Assembly: GCF_030161235.1 (NCBI RefSeq)
Contig: NZ_BSPW01000003.1
Span: 1-44,784, forward strand
Direction of reading: 5' to 3'
DNA: 44,784 bases
Source of the DNA: Vibrio zhanjiangensis
Lineage (GTDB): Bacteria > Pseudomonadota > Gammaproteobacteria > Enterobacterales > Vibrionaceae
Shown: one piece after another, positions 33,316-42,440 of the stretch
Position numbering within the stretch: the first letter of the stretch is position 1
Layout: each line of letters starts with the position of its first letter
Notes under the pieces: model-generated
Told to the model about the DNA's origin: nothing
Databases searched by the model: none
The model's input: the letters and a program-made list of their open reading frames with translations, nothing else
Made by a program: the position numbers and the translations under genes

Positions 33316-34605
33316 TTGTTTGACCGTTATGAAGCCGGTGAGCGAGCCGTACTTGTTCATATCAACTTCACGCAAGAAGGGGAGTGGGAAGATCTCAGCG
33401 AATTTGAAATGCTGGTTTCTTCTGCTGGAGTATCCAGTTTACAAGTTGTAACTGGAAGTCGCCAGTCACCACACCCTAAGTACTATGTCGGTGAGGGTAA
33501 GGCTCAAGAAATTGCTCAGGTTGTGCAGTTATCAGGAGCTGATGTTGTTATTTTTAACCATGCTCTTTCTCCTGCCCAAGAACGTAACCTAGAATCTTTG
33601 TGTAAATGCCGCGTGCTTGATCGAACTGGGCTTATTTTGGATATTTTTGCTCAACGAGCTCGGACTCATGAAGGTAAACTTCAGGTAGAACTTGCTCAAC
33701 TTCGTCATATATCAACTCGGCTGATACGTGGTTGGACCCACCTTGAAAGGCAAAAAGGTGGCATAGGTTTGCGAGGGCCAGGTGAGACACAGTTAGAAAC
33801 TGACCGACGTTTATTACGTGAACGTATTAAAGCAATCTTACGTCGTTTAGAAAAAGTTGCAAAACAGAGAGAGCAAGGTCGGCGAGCTCGAAGCCGAGCA
33901 CAAATTCCGACAGTTTCTTTGGTTGGCTACACCAATGCAGGTAAGTCGACCATGTTCAATCGTATTACCGATGCTGGTGTATACGCTGCCGATCAGTTGT
34001 TTGCTACGCTGGATCCTACGCTGAGGAAAATCGATCTTGCAGATGTTGGCCCCGCCATTTTGGCAGACACGGTTGGTTTTATAAGACATTTACCCCATGA
34101 TTTGGTTGCGGCTTTTAAAGCAACACTGCAAGAAACACAAGAAGCTGACATTTTGTTACATGTTGTTGATGCCAGTGATGAACGTTTTCGTGAGAATATT
34201 GGGGCTGTTCACGAAGTATTAGAAGAAATCGATGCTCATGAAGTGCCGACTCTTCTTGTGATGAACAAAATCGATAACCTTGAATCCCAGACACCTCGTA
34301 TTGAGCGAGACGATAATGGTGTTCCTCGTGCTGTATGGGTATCGGCGATGGAGGGGATTGGTATTGAGTTGCTATTTGATGCTTTGACCGAAAGGTTGGC
34401 AAGTCAAATGGTTCAATATCACTTACGTATACCACCCAAGTATCAAGGGCGGATGCGCAGTACATTTTCCCAAATGAAGTGTATTCAACAAGAAGACTAT
34501 GATCAGGACGGTAATCTGTTAATCGATGTCAGAATGCAACAGGTTGACTGGTCTAGACTTGAAAAAAGAGAAGGGGCAGTTTTTCGTGACTTTATAGTTA
34601 CTTAA
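33316..34605 (+). CDS. hflX: Ribosome-splitting GTPase HflX
   Basis: HflX binds the 50S subunit and splits stalled ribosomes under heat stress. The start is TTG at 33316 with AAGGAG eight bases upstream; the N-terminus FDRYEAGERAVLVHINF matches the family. Residues 1-195 form the HflX N-domain and coiled coil, with the conserved GGIGLRGPGETQLETDRR; G1 GYTNAGKS is at 204-211, then DTVGF and NKID. 429 residues, similar to E. coli (426). It follows hfq by 44 bases and leads hflKC. Confidence 0.97.
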   Translation: MFDRYEAGERAVLVHINFTQEGEWEDLSEFEMLVSSAGVSSLQVVTGSRQSPHPKYYVGEGKAQEIAQVVQLSGADVVIFNHALSPAQERNLESLCKCRVLDRTGLILDIFAQRARTHEGKLQVELAQLRHISTRLIRGWTHLERQKGGIGLRGPGETQLETDRRLLRERIKAILRRLEKVAKQREQGRRARSRAQIPTVSLVGYTNAGKSTMFNRITDAGVYAADQLFATLDPTLRKIDLADVGPAILADTVGFIRHLPHDLVAAFKATLQETQEADILLHVVDASDERFRENIGAVHEVLEEIDAHEVPTLLVMNKIDNLESQTPRIERDDNGVPRAVWVSAMEGIGIELLFDALTERLASQMVQYHLRIPPKYQGRMRSTFSQMKCIQQEDYDQDGNLLIDVRMQQVDWSRLEKREGAVFRDFIVT

Positions 34606-34650
34606 ATGACTGCTACAGTATAACGTCATATCAAATGATGGAGCTTTCTA

Positions 34651-35844
34651 ATGGCGTGGAATGAGCCTGGTAATAACAACGGCAACAACGGCCGCGATAA
34701 TGACCCTTGGGGTAACAATAATCGTGGCAACAAAGGTGGCCGTGATCAAGGGCCGCCAGACTTAGACGAAGTGTTTAATAAACTGAGTCAGAAACTGGGT
34801 GGAAAGTTTGGTGGCAGAAAAGGTGGCAATGGGGCCTCTATCGGTGGCGGAGGTGGAGCACTAGGTTTTGGTGTTATCGCGGTAATTGCGATCGCTATTT
34901 GGTTCTTTTCCGGTTTTTACACCATTGGTGAAGCGGAGCGTGGAGTTATATTACGTCTCGGAAAATATGAAGATAGAGTAGTAGGACCGGGTTTGAATTG
35001 GCGTCCACGTTTTATTGATGAGGTGAGACCCGTTAATGTTCAGGCGATACGCTCGTTACGCTCTTCTGGCCTTATGCTGACCAAAGATGAAAATGTGGTG
35101 ACAGTTGCTATGGATATTCAATATCGAGTTGCCGATCCATATAAATACCTATTTCGTGTGACTAATGCTGATGATAGCTTGCGCCAAGCAACGGATTCAG
35201 CGCTGCGTGCTGTTATTGGTGATTCATTGATGGACAGTATTCTTACCAGTGGACGTTTATCCATTAGACAAAATACGCAAGTCACCTTGGAAAATATTGT
35301 TGATAGTTACGATATGGGGATTGAAGTGGTTGCGGTGAACTTTGAAGACGCTCGGCCTCCGGAAGAAGTGAAAGATGCATTTGATGATGCTACTGCGTCT
35401 CGGGAAGATGCTCAACGATTCAAACGCGAAGCTGAGGCGTATCGGAACGATATTATTCCTAAGGCGAATGGCCGTGCAGAACGTTTGCTCCAAGAAGCAC
35501 AAGGTTACAGTGAGCGAGTGGTGAATGGGGCTTTGGGTCAAGTCGCTCAGTTTGAAAAGCTGTTGCCAGAGTACCAAGCATCTCCTGATGTTACGCGTAA
35601 TCGTCTGTATCTAGATACAATGGAAAAGGTGTATGCCAATACGTCCAAGGTACTGATTGACTCTAAGTCGAGCGGTAATCTTTTGTATCTGCCAATAGAT
35701 AAGTTAAAAGAAGGCCAAGCTAAGCCAAAAAGTCGCTCGATAAAAGAGACTTCAACTTATGATCAGATTGAATTGGAGCCACAATTGAACAATCAGAGTA
35801 CTGATTCGTCATCTCGTTCTACCTCACGTCAAGGGAGATATTAA
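34651..35844 (+). CDS. hflK: FtsH protease modulator HflK
   Basis: HflK and HflC assemble into a large membrane cage around FtsH and limit its access to membrane substrates. HflK has a Gly/Asn-rich cytoplasmic N-terminus (1-70), one membrane segment (about 70-92, GFGVIAVIAIAIWFFSGFYTI) and a periplasmic SPFH/band-7 domain with coiled-coil region rich in REDAQRFKREAEAYRN. 397 residues (E. coli 419). Its TAA stop overlaps the hflC ATG by one base (TAATG), which suggests balanced, coupled synthesis. Confidence 0.97.
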   Translation: MAWNEPGNNNGNNGRDNDPWGNNNRGNKGGRDQGPPDLDEVFNKLSQKLGGKFGGRKGGNGASIGGGGGALGFGVIAVIAIAIWFFSGFYTIGEAERGVILRLGKYEDRVVGPGLNWRPRFIDEVRPVNVQAIRSLRSSGLMLTKDENVVTVAMDIQYRVADPYKYLFRVTNADDSLRQATDSALRAVIGDSLMDSILTSGRLSIRQNTQVTLENIVDSYDMGIEVVAVNFEDARPPEEVKDAFDDATASREDAQRFKREAEAYRNDIIPKANGRAERLLQEAQGYSERVVNGALGQVAQFEKLLPEYQASPDVTRNRLYLDTMEKVYANTSKVLIDSKSSGNLLYLPIDKLKEGQAKPKSRSIKETSTYDQIELEPQLNNQSTDSSSRSTSRQGRY

Positions 35845-36827
35845 TGATGCGTAAATTAATGATCCCTGTACTAGTTGTAGGCTTAGTGTTGTTATTGATG
35901 TCGTTATTTGTAATTCCTGAAGGTGAGCGTGGTATCGTTATTCGTTTTGGCCGCGTGCTTAAGGACAATAATGAGATTGCCAGTATTTACACACCTGGAC
36001 TTCACTTTAAGATGCCATTATTTGATGATGTTAAGACGCTAGATGCAAAAATCCAAACCATGGATGGCCGCTCAGATCGTTTTGTGACCTTTGAGAAAAA
36101 AGACGTATTGATTGATTCATACGTTAAATGGCGTATTGAAGATTTTGGTCAGTACTATTTGGCGACAGGTGGGGGAGACGTTGGTACGGCTCAAACACTA
36201 CTTGGCCGCAAAGTAACCGATGTGCTTCGTTCTGAAATTGGTGCGCGAGAGATCAAGCAAATTGTTTCTGGACCTCGCAATAACGATATTCTCCCTGATA
36301 GCGCGGATAGTGAAGAAGTGACTACTGAAGCGGCTAAAGAAGCGCTTGAAGTTGATGGCGAGCGTGACATCATTATGAAAAACGTACTCAATGGTACACG
36401 CAAAGATGCTTTGGAAGATTTGGGTATCCATATTGTGGATTTCCGGATGAAGAAAATAAACCTTCCAGACAGTATCAACCAGTCAATCTATAATCGTATG
36501 CGTGCTGAACGTGAGTCAGTAGCCCGTCAGTTCCGCTCTCAAGGTCGTGAGCAGGCAGAAGTCATTAGAGCTAAAGCAGAGCTTGAGGTCGCCACCATAC
36601 TGGCAGAAGCAGATAAAACGGCACGAGTGACGCGAGGCGGGGCAGATGCTAAAGCAGCGAAAATTTATGCAGAGGCATACAATAAAGATCCTGAATTTTA
36701 CAGCTTTTTGCGCTCTCTACGGGCGTATGAAGAATCTTTCAGTGATAAGAGTGATATCTTAGTTTTGGATCCAAACAGCGAATTCTTCCAGTACATGAAT
36801 AAAGCGTCTGGTGTTGCTGCCAAATAG
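35844..36827 (+). CDS. hflC: FtsH protease modulator HflC
   Basis: Partner of HflK. It has an N-terminal signal anchor (about 5-25), the band-7 domain with EGERGIVIRFGRVLKD and PGLHFKMPLFDDVK, and a C-terminal helix with RAYEESFSD near the end. 327 residues, close to E. coli (334). AAGGGAG at 35831-35837 suits either ATG 35844 or ATG 35847 (one residue shorter, MRKLMIP). The operon ends at the terminator at 36847. Confidence 0.97.
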   Translation: MMRKLMIPVLVVGLVLLLMSLFVIPEGERGIVIRFGRVLKDNNEIASIYTPGLHFKMPLFDDVKTLDAKIQTMDGRSDRFVTFEKKDVLIDSYVKWRIEDFGQYYLATGGGDVGTAQTLLGRKVTDVLRSEIGAREIKQIVSGPRNNDILPDSADSEEVTTEAAKEALEVDGERDIIMKNVLNGTRKDALEDLGIHIVDFRMKKINLPDSINQSIYNRMRAERESVARQFRSQGREQAEVIRAKAELEVATILAEADKTARVTRGGADAKAAKIYAEAYNKDPEFYSFLRSLRAYEESFSDKSDILVLDPNSEFFQYMNKASGVAAK

Positions 36828-36846
36828 TATTACGATAACTCATTTA

Positions 36847-36875
36847 AAAGGCTCCATAAAGGAGCCTTTCTTTTT
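36847..36875 (+). terminator. hflKC terminator
   Basis: AAAGGCTCC (36847-36855) with GGAGCCTTT (36861-36869), nine perfect pairs and a loop of five, then CTTTTT. It lies 12 bases before the DUF2065 start codon, so that gene depends on read-through or on an unseen promoter. Confidence 0.88.
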
Positions 36876-36887
36876 CGAGATAAGACA

Positions 36888-37073
36888 ATGTCAAATTCTT
36901 TATGGTTGGCGATGGGATTGGTTTTAATTGTTGAAGGATTGGGACCCTTGATTGCCCCTAGTGGCTGGCGCAATATGGTTCGCCAGCTGAGTGAACAACA
37001 AGATAATCAGCTGCGCAGAATTGGTGGATGTTTAGTTGTTGCCGGCGTTGTAATTGCTTACGTTTTTATCTAG
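36888..37073 (+). CDS. DUF2065 small inner-membrane protein (YjeT-like)
   Basis: 61 residues with two hydrophobic helices (about 4-24 and 44-61) joined by a charged loop with GWRNMVRQLSEQQDNQLRRIG, the DUF2065 signature. The E. coli homologue yjeT likewise follows hflC and precedes purA; here no purA follows, the next genes being convergent. The ribosome site is weak (GAGA) and a terminator stands in front of it. Function unknown in all species. Confidence 0.88.
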   Translation: MSNSLWLAMGLVLIVEGLGPLIAPSGWRNMVRQLSEQQDNQLRRIGGCLVVAGVVIAYVFI

Positions 37074-37082
37074 ATGTTCGCT

Positions 37083-37310
37083 TTAGTAGTGGGGAGGAGG
37101 CGTTTCTTGAGCAGGATCGGCTAAGTTAGAAGAATCAAGGTTTTTGACCTTGCCAACGACATACTTCATCTGATCTTGCATTTTTGAGAGTAATAACTGC
37201 TGTTGACTCAGTGCCTCATTGAGAGATTCAACCGTCTGTTCTTGAAAGGCAAGCTGACATTCTAGATCATTGATACGGTTTTCCAGTTGTTGTATGTGCT
37301 TTTCTGTCAT
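37083..37310 (-). CDS. slyX: SlyX family protein
   Basis: A 75-residue coiled-coil protein of unknown function; ends with the family signature ETPPPHY. Residues 3-55 form a continuous heptad helix with FQEQTVESLNEAL. ATG 37310 lies two bases after the stop of the upstream WD40 gene, so the two are probably translated together; a TTG at 37331 would overlap that gene and is less likely. In E. coli slyX is next to fkpA, and fkpA is close here too. Confidence 0.93.
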   Translation of the reverse strand: MTEKHIQQLENRINDLECQLAFQEQTVESLNEALSQQQLLLSKMQDQMKYVVGKVKNLDSSNLADPAQETPPPHY

Positions 37311-37312
37311 GG

Positions 37313-38293
37313 TTAATAATCTACTTTCCAAGCCTGAGCGATTCCGGCTGACGAGCCCGACACCACTCTATTTTTATCATCAAAGGCTGCATCATACACT
37401 ACCGCACGGGGAGGGCGAGTATCTTTTAATGGTTCGGCCTCAAATCCATCCACTCTTTTACCTGACTTTGTACTCCAAACCATAATTCGGCTTGAAGGTG
37501 TTCCAGTCACAAGGTACTCACCATCGTCTGAAAAACGTGCGGTGGAGAAAATAAGCTGACGTGAAAAGCTGCGCAATTTAGAGATTTGCTTACCTGTTCT
37601 TAAATCCCAGACGATGGCTTGATTCCCTCCATCAGACGTAAAAGCAAACAGACCATCTCTTTGTAGTGCGACTCGATTGATGCGTTGCTCGTGCTTAAAG
37701 CTTCTGATAATCTGGCCAGTGCGGGTATCCCATAGGTAGGCGGTGTAATCATTGCCTCCTGATAGGGCAAAACGGCCGTTAGGAGATAAAGAAACTGAGT
37801 TGACTTTTTCATTGTGCGCGAGGAACTCTAAGCGTCTTCCGGTGACTAAGTTCACGTAGATGGCTTTGCCATTGGAGAGACCGAGTAATACTTGTTCGCC
37901 ATTACTGCTGATGTCTATGTCTCGAATTAAACCGTCAGATATAGACCATAGCCCTTTGGCCTGGGTCCAAGCAAGATCCCACACCGCAAAGTTTATTTGT
38001 GTTGCTGTGACTGCATATCGACCATTATCCGAGATACGGATTCGAGAAACAGTACTTGCTTGAGCATCTTGTTCGCCCAATGAGGCAAGCTCTTTACCTT
38101 GGTTCAGATCCCATAAAACCAGTTGATGCTCTTTGGAGTACAATAAGGCGAATCGGGCGTCTCGACTTAAAGCGAAGCTAGTGGTGCCAAGACGTTCAAT
38201 GACCCATCGTTGATCATCTTGAGTGGAGAAAAAGCAACCATTTAACGCCACGATGACAAACGTGAGTAACAGAGTGTGAAAAATAATTCGCAT
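37313..38293 (-). CDS. WD40-repeat lipoprotein, function unknown
   Basis: 326 residues. The N-terminus MRIIFHTLLLTFVIVALNGC is a lipoprotein signal with C20 as the acylated residue; F21 is compatible with outer-membrane sorting. The rest consists of about six or seven degenerate WD40 blades, e.g. SPNGRFALSGGNDYTAYLWD (about 170-189) and the WDLRTGKQI and WSTKSGKRV strand ends, giving a beta-propeller facing the periplasm. No catalytic motif. It precedes slyX with a two-base gap and is divergent from fkpA. A scaffold role is plausible but not shown. Confidence 0.88.
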   Translation of the reverse strand: MRIIFHTLLLTFVIVALNGCFFSTQDDQRWVIERLGTTSFALSRDARFALLYSKEHQLVLWDLNQGKELASLGEQDAQASTVSRIRISDNGRYAVTATQINFAVWDLAWTQAKGLWSISDGLIRDIDISSNGEQVLLGLSNGKAIYVNLVTGRRLEFLAHNEKVNSVSLSPNGRFALSGGNDYTAYLWDTRTGQIIRSFKHEQRINRVALQRDGLFAFTSDGGNQAIVWDLRTGKQISKLRSFSRQLIFSTARFSDDGEYLVTGTPSSRIMVWSTKSGKRVDGFEAEPLKDTRPPRAVVYDAAFDDKNRVVSGSSAGIAQAWKVDY

Positions 38294-38431
38294 TAACTAC
38301 AAAGATCCGCTTTAGTTAACGTTTAATTTAAACGCATATTGGTTATAGTGGTACAACATACTTGGATGCACCAGTCAAAATTGCAGATTTGTGCACAAAG
38401 ACAAATGGTTAGCCATTAATTGGAGAGTTAA

Positions 38432-39220
38432 ATGAAATCTATTTTTAAGGTGTCGCTTCTTGCAGCAACCGTCATGTTAGCGGTTGGTTGTCAAAAAGAC
38501 GATGAAACGAAAGCCGATGCGGCGCCTGCAGTTGATCAAGCAGTAGTGAAAACCGTTGAGTTTAAAACGGACGATGACAAAGCAGCCTATGCAATAGGTG
38601 TTTCCTTTGCCAATTATCTAAACTCCAGTCTAGACAAGCCAAATGAAATTGGTATCAACCTCAATAAAGATCTCGTGCTTAAAGGTATTGAGCACGTCTT
38701 TGAAGGAAAACCAGAACTTAACGAGGAAGAAACTCGAACTGCACTTGAGTCCTTGGATAAGCGAGTCGCTGAAACAATGCAAAAGCAGTCAGCAGAGAAA
38801 GCCGCTGAAGCTAAAAAAGCGGGCGATGATTTCCGCAATGAGTTCGCCAAGCAAGAAGGTGTTAAGAAAACGGAATCTGGTTTGCTTTACCAAGTTGTGA
38901 CTCCTGCAAAAGGTGAGCACCCTAAAGACACAGATACTGTTCAGGTGCACTACAAAGGGACGCTTATCGATGGCACTCAATTTGATAGCTCTTATGATCG
39001 TGGTGAGCCAGCAACCTTCCCTCTAAACCGAGTCATTTCTGGTTGGACTGAAGGCGTTCAACTTATGCCTGTCGGGGCTAAGTACAAGTTCGTTATCCCA
39101 CCAGAGCTAGCGTATGGCGAGCAAGATACTCCAAGTATTCCTGCGAACTCTACGCTTGTGTTTGAAGTGGAACTACTGAAAATAGATAACGCAGAAGAAG
39201 CTGAGCAAGCAGTGCAGTAA
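38432..39220 (+). CDS. fkpA: FKBP-type peptidyl-prolyl isomerase FkpA
   Basis: A periplasmic proline isomerase and chaperone. The helical N-terminal dimerisation domain (about 45-140, starting DDDKAAYAIGVSFANYL) is followed by the FKBP domain (about 150-252) with the pocket residues in VQVHYKGTLIDGTQFDSSYDRG, PLNRVISGWTEG and PPELAYG. The signal ends MLAVGC at residue 20, so it is likely a lipoprotein, whereas E. coli FkpA is soluble in the periplasm; A at -3 makes the lipobox imperfect. 262 residues (E. coli 270). Own terminator downstream. Confidence 0.95.
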   Translation: MKSIFKVSLLAATVMLAVGCQKDDETKADAAPAVDQAVVKTVEFKTDDDKAAYAIGVSFANYLNSSLDKPNEIGINLNKDLVLKGIEHVFEGKPELNEEETRTALESLDKRVAETMQKQSAEKAAEAKKAGDDFRNEFAKQEGVKKTESGLLYQVVTPAKGEHPKDTDTVQVHYKGTLIDGTQFDSSYDRGEPATFPLNRVISGWTEGVQLMPVGAKYKFVIPPELAYGEQDTPSIPANSTLVFEVELLKIDNAEEAEQAVQ

Positions 39221-39241
39221 GCACAATCTTTTTTGCTAAAT

Positions 39242-39267
39242 AAAAGGCCTGATTTTTCAGGCCTTTT
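39242..39267. terminator. fkpA terminator, bidirectional form
   Basis: AAAAGGCCTGA (39242-39252) with TCAGGCCTTTT (39257-39267): eleven perfect pairs with a four-T loop, A-run in front and T-run behind. Confidence 0.93.
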
Positions 39268-39389
39268 GTTTTTGTATTGGGTTAATAATTTGTTCTAAGT
39301 CACTAGATAATGGTGTGGTTAGATGTTCTATTCAAATTTTCTGATAAACTTACACCAATTTGTTGATTTTTCGCTCTAAGGCTTAAAAA

Positions 39390-40112
39390 GTGACAACGAC
39401 AGAAACAGTGAATACGGACATGTTACTTGAAATGGAATCGGTAAATGTGATGCCATTTAGTGAGCACGATAAAATTATTCTCAGATCTTATGAGGCAGTA
39501 GTCGATGGGATCGCTAGTTTGATAGGCCCATTTTGTGAAATCGTGTTGCACTCATTGGAAGATCTGAATACGTCCGCAATTAAAATTGCTAATGGTGAAA
39601 ATACAGGCCGTCAGGTGGGATCGCCAATCACAGACCTTGCGCTTAAGATGTTGCGTGATATTGAAGGCTCAGAGCGAAATTTTTCACGCTCCTACTTTAC
39701 TCGTGCAAAAGGCGGCGTTCTGATGAAGTCAATCACAGTCGCTATCCGCAATGGTGAAAATCGTGTGATAGGTCTGTTGTGTGTGAATGTCAATCTTGAT
39801 GCGCCATTTTCTCAAGTATTGCAATCTTTCATGCCGACAGAAGAAGCAAAGCAAGCCGCATCTTCGGTGAACTTTGCCAGTGATGTTGAGGAACTGGTGG
39901 ATAAGACGGTTGAGAGAACGATTGAGGAGATCAATGCCGATAAATCAGTGTCAAACAATACGAAAAATCGCCAGATAGTGATGGAGTTGTATGATAAGGG
40001 CATCTTTGATATCAAGGATGCGATTAATCGAGTGGCAGACAGACTCAATATTTCTAAACATACGGTCTATCTCTATATCCGTCAGCGCAAAATAGAGGAT
40101 GAAGAGAGTTGA
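39390..40112 (+). CDS. YheO-type PAS/HTH transcriptional regulator
   Basis: The 240-residue protein has an N-terminal YheO-like PAS domain (about 25-135; [23 protein letters not shown]) and a C-terminal HTH_22 helix-turn-helix (about 185-232; [23 protein letters not shown]). The start is GTG 39390, with AAGG eight bases upstream; ATG 39420 is a shorter option. It overlaps tusD by four bases (TTGA). E. coli yheO sits in the same place before tusDCB. DNA-binding is expected; ligand and targets are unknown. Confidence 0.92.
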   Translation: MTTTETVNTDMLLEMESVNVMPFSEHDKIILRSYEAVVDGIASLIGPFCEIVLHSLEDLNTSAIKIANGENTGRQVGSPITDLALKMLRDIEGSERNFSRSYFTRAKGGVLMKSITVAIRNGENRVIGLLCVNVNLDAPFSQVLQSFMPTEEAKQAASSVNFASDVEELVDKTVERTIEEINADKSVSNNTKNRQIVMELYDKGIFDIKDAINRVADRLNISKHTVYLYIRQRKIEDEES

Positions 40113-40504
40113 GTCCTTTAACTTATACCTTGGTAGTCACTGGTTCTGTGTACGGAAACCAATCTGCACGTACCGCTTACCAATTCGCTTCAAGCCTTAT
40201 CAATCAAGGCCATCGCTTGGTGAGTGTCTTTTTTTATCAAGATGGTGTAACCAATGGAACATCACTCAGTGTCCCTGCAAACGATGAATTTGATCTCGCC
40301 AATGCATGGCAGGTGTTAGCCCAAAAACATAATGTACGTTTGGAAACTTGCGTGGCGGCAGCATTGCGTCGTGGTGTTGTCAGTCAAGATGAGGCTAGTC
40401 AACATAACTTGAAACAACATAATCTTGCCAATGGATTTCATCAGGCTGGACTTGGCAGCTTAGCTGAGGCGATGTTGACTCAAAATAGGGTGGTGCAGTT
40501 TTGA
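40109..40504 (+). CDS. tusD: Sulfurtransferase TusD
   Basis: TusD takes persulfide sulfur from TusA and passes it to TusE for 2-thiouridine formation by MnmA at the wobble base of Lys, Glu and Gln tRNAs. The segment [13 protein letters not shown] holds the active cysteine (E. coli C78), and [18 protein letters not shown] is the family C-terminus. 131 residues. It starts with TTG, overlapping the yheO stop (TTGA), so it is read by re-initiation; no strong ribosome site is needed. Confidence 0.95.
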   Translation: MSPLTYTLVVTGSVYGNQSARTAYQFASSLINQGHRLVSVFFYQDGVTNGTSLSVPANDEFDLANAWQVLAQKHNVRLETCVAAALRRGVVSQDEASQHNLKQHNLANGFHQAGLGSLAEAMLTQNRVVQF

Positions 40505-40857
40505 GTAAGTTAACGTATTTATTTAGGACGGCGCCTCACGGATGCGCCTCTGGGCGTGAAGGGCTGGAAGCGCTTTTGGCCGCTTCTGCCTATTGTGAGG
40601 ACATTAAAGTCATTTTTATAGGCGATGGCGTCTATCAATTGCTGGTCGGTCAGCAAACTGAAGGTATCCTTAGTAAGGATTACGCACCCATGTTTAAGCT
40701 ATTCGAACTGTATGATATTGAACAAGTATTTGTGTGTAATGAATCCTTGGCACAAAGAGGCTTAACACAGGCTGATCTGATTATTGAGGCTAAAAGATTA
40801 GATGCACAGGGTATTCAGTCTCAGATTCATTGTTCAGATAAAATTCTTTTATTTTAG
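40501..40857 (+). CDS. tusC: Sulfur relay protein TusC
   Basis: Structural subunit of the TusBCD hexamer. DsrE-like fold, with [20 protein letters not shown] near the start and [12 protein letters not shown] following. 118 residues (E. coli 119). The TTG start overlaps the tusD stop in the same TTGA arrangement used at the preceding junction. Confidence 0.94.
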   Translation: MSKLTYLFRTAPHGCASGREGLEALLAASAYCEDIKVIFIGDGVYQLLVGQQTEGILSKDYAPMFKLFELYDIEQVFVCNESLAQRGLTQADLIIEAKRLDAQGIQSQIHCSDKILLF

Positions 40858-40864
40858 GATTACC

Positions 40865-41140
40865 ATGCTACATATTGTGAAGTCGCCCTTGGCGTTGGAA
40901 GAGATAAACAAAGTCTACCTAGAAAGTGATGCCGTTATACTCATTCAAGATGCTGTATATGCTGCAAATCCACAACACAACCTTTACTCAGCACTAAACA
41001 GCTTCAATATTTTTGCCTTACAAAGTGATCTGGAAGCGAGAGGAGTGATTAACCAGGTCAGTTCGGCAGTGAACATCATTGATTATGATGGTTTTGTTAC
41101 TCTTACTGCGAAGCATCGTAACTCTCTAACTTGGGATTAA
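40865..41140 (+). CDS. tusB: Sulfur relay protein TusB
   Basis: Third TusBCD subunit, DsrH-like, 91 residues from ATG 40865 (E. coli 95). MLHIVKSPLA at the start, SDAVILIQDAVYAA in the middle and LTAKHRNSLTWD at the end match the family. The open frame reaches 21 codons upstream inside tusC, but the ATG seven bases after the tusC stop gives the family N-terminus. Confidence 0.94.
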   Translation: MLHIVKSPLALEEINKVYLESDAVILIQDAVYAANPQHNLYSALNSFNIFALQSDLEARGVINQVSSAVNIIDYDGFVTLTAKHRNSLTWD

Positions 41141-41217
41141 CTTCACGTAATACCGTCTTTGGTCGCTGGACTTTATCCATCCCTATCCGAGTTGGATAAA
41201 AAAGATTCGTATATTTC

Positions 41218-41246
41218 TTGACACACATCTCACTGCTGAATAGAAT
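41218..41246 (+). promoter_or_regulatory. str-operon promoter upstream of rpsL
   Basis: TTGACA (41218-41223) is a perfect -35; TAGAAT (41241-41246) follows at the ideal 17 bp, then a discriminator with GCG. It lies 80 bases before rpsL. Just upstream, TTTATCCA/TGGATAAA (41172-41201) can pair and may end tusB transcripts weakly. Confidence 0.82.
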
Positions 41247-41322
41247 TTTGCGTCCCTAATTGTCTTTGATAATTGGGGATAGATTTTTCACAAAGCTTAC
41301 TTTCAAGTAATTCAGGAGCTAG

Positions 41323-41700
<378 letters not shown>

Positions 41701-41793
41701 TGCCCTTCTTATATAAAGAAGCGTTAAGTAAGGCCAAACACCAAAAATTCATTATTAATTTTTGAAGAAACTGAAAAGTTTTGGATAACCTGA

Positions 41794-42288
<495 letters not shown>

Positions 42289-42296
42289 TACCTTTC

Positions 42297-42417
42297 AGTA
42301 CCGCGAGGCTCCTCGCGGTACTCATTTAGTTCCTATGCGTAAGCCTAGGAACTATTGCTATATCTAGGGCATAGAAAAACACTGCATCAACTTAATGCAA
42401 CTAGAAATAGCAATAGT
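42297..42417 (+). promoter_or_regulatory. Three-hairpin spacer between rpsG and fusA
   Basis: Stem 1: AGTACCGCGAGG (42297-42308) with CCTCGCGGTACT (42311-42322), a perfect inverted repeat. Stem 2: AGTTCCTA (42328-42335) with TAGGAACT (42346-42353). Stem 3: ACTATTGCTAT-A-TCTAG (42351-42367) with CTAGA-A-ATAGCAATAGT (42401-42417), 16 pairs and one mismatch, with an inner TGCAT/ATGCA stem. Stems 2 and 3 share the three bases 42351-42353 and so compete at their edge. No T-run follows, so none is a simple terminator. Confidence 0.75.
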
Positions 42418-42440
42418 CCCTAATTCAAGAGGATTCAATC

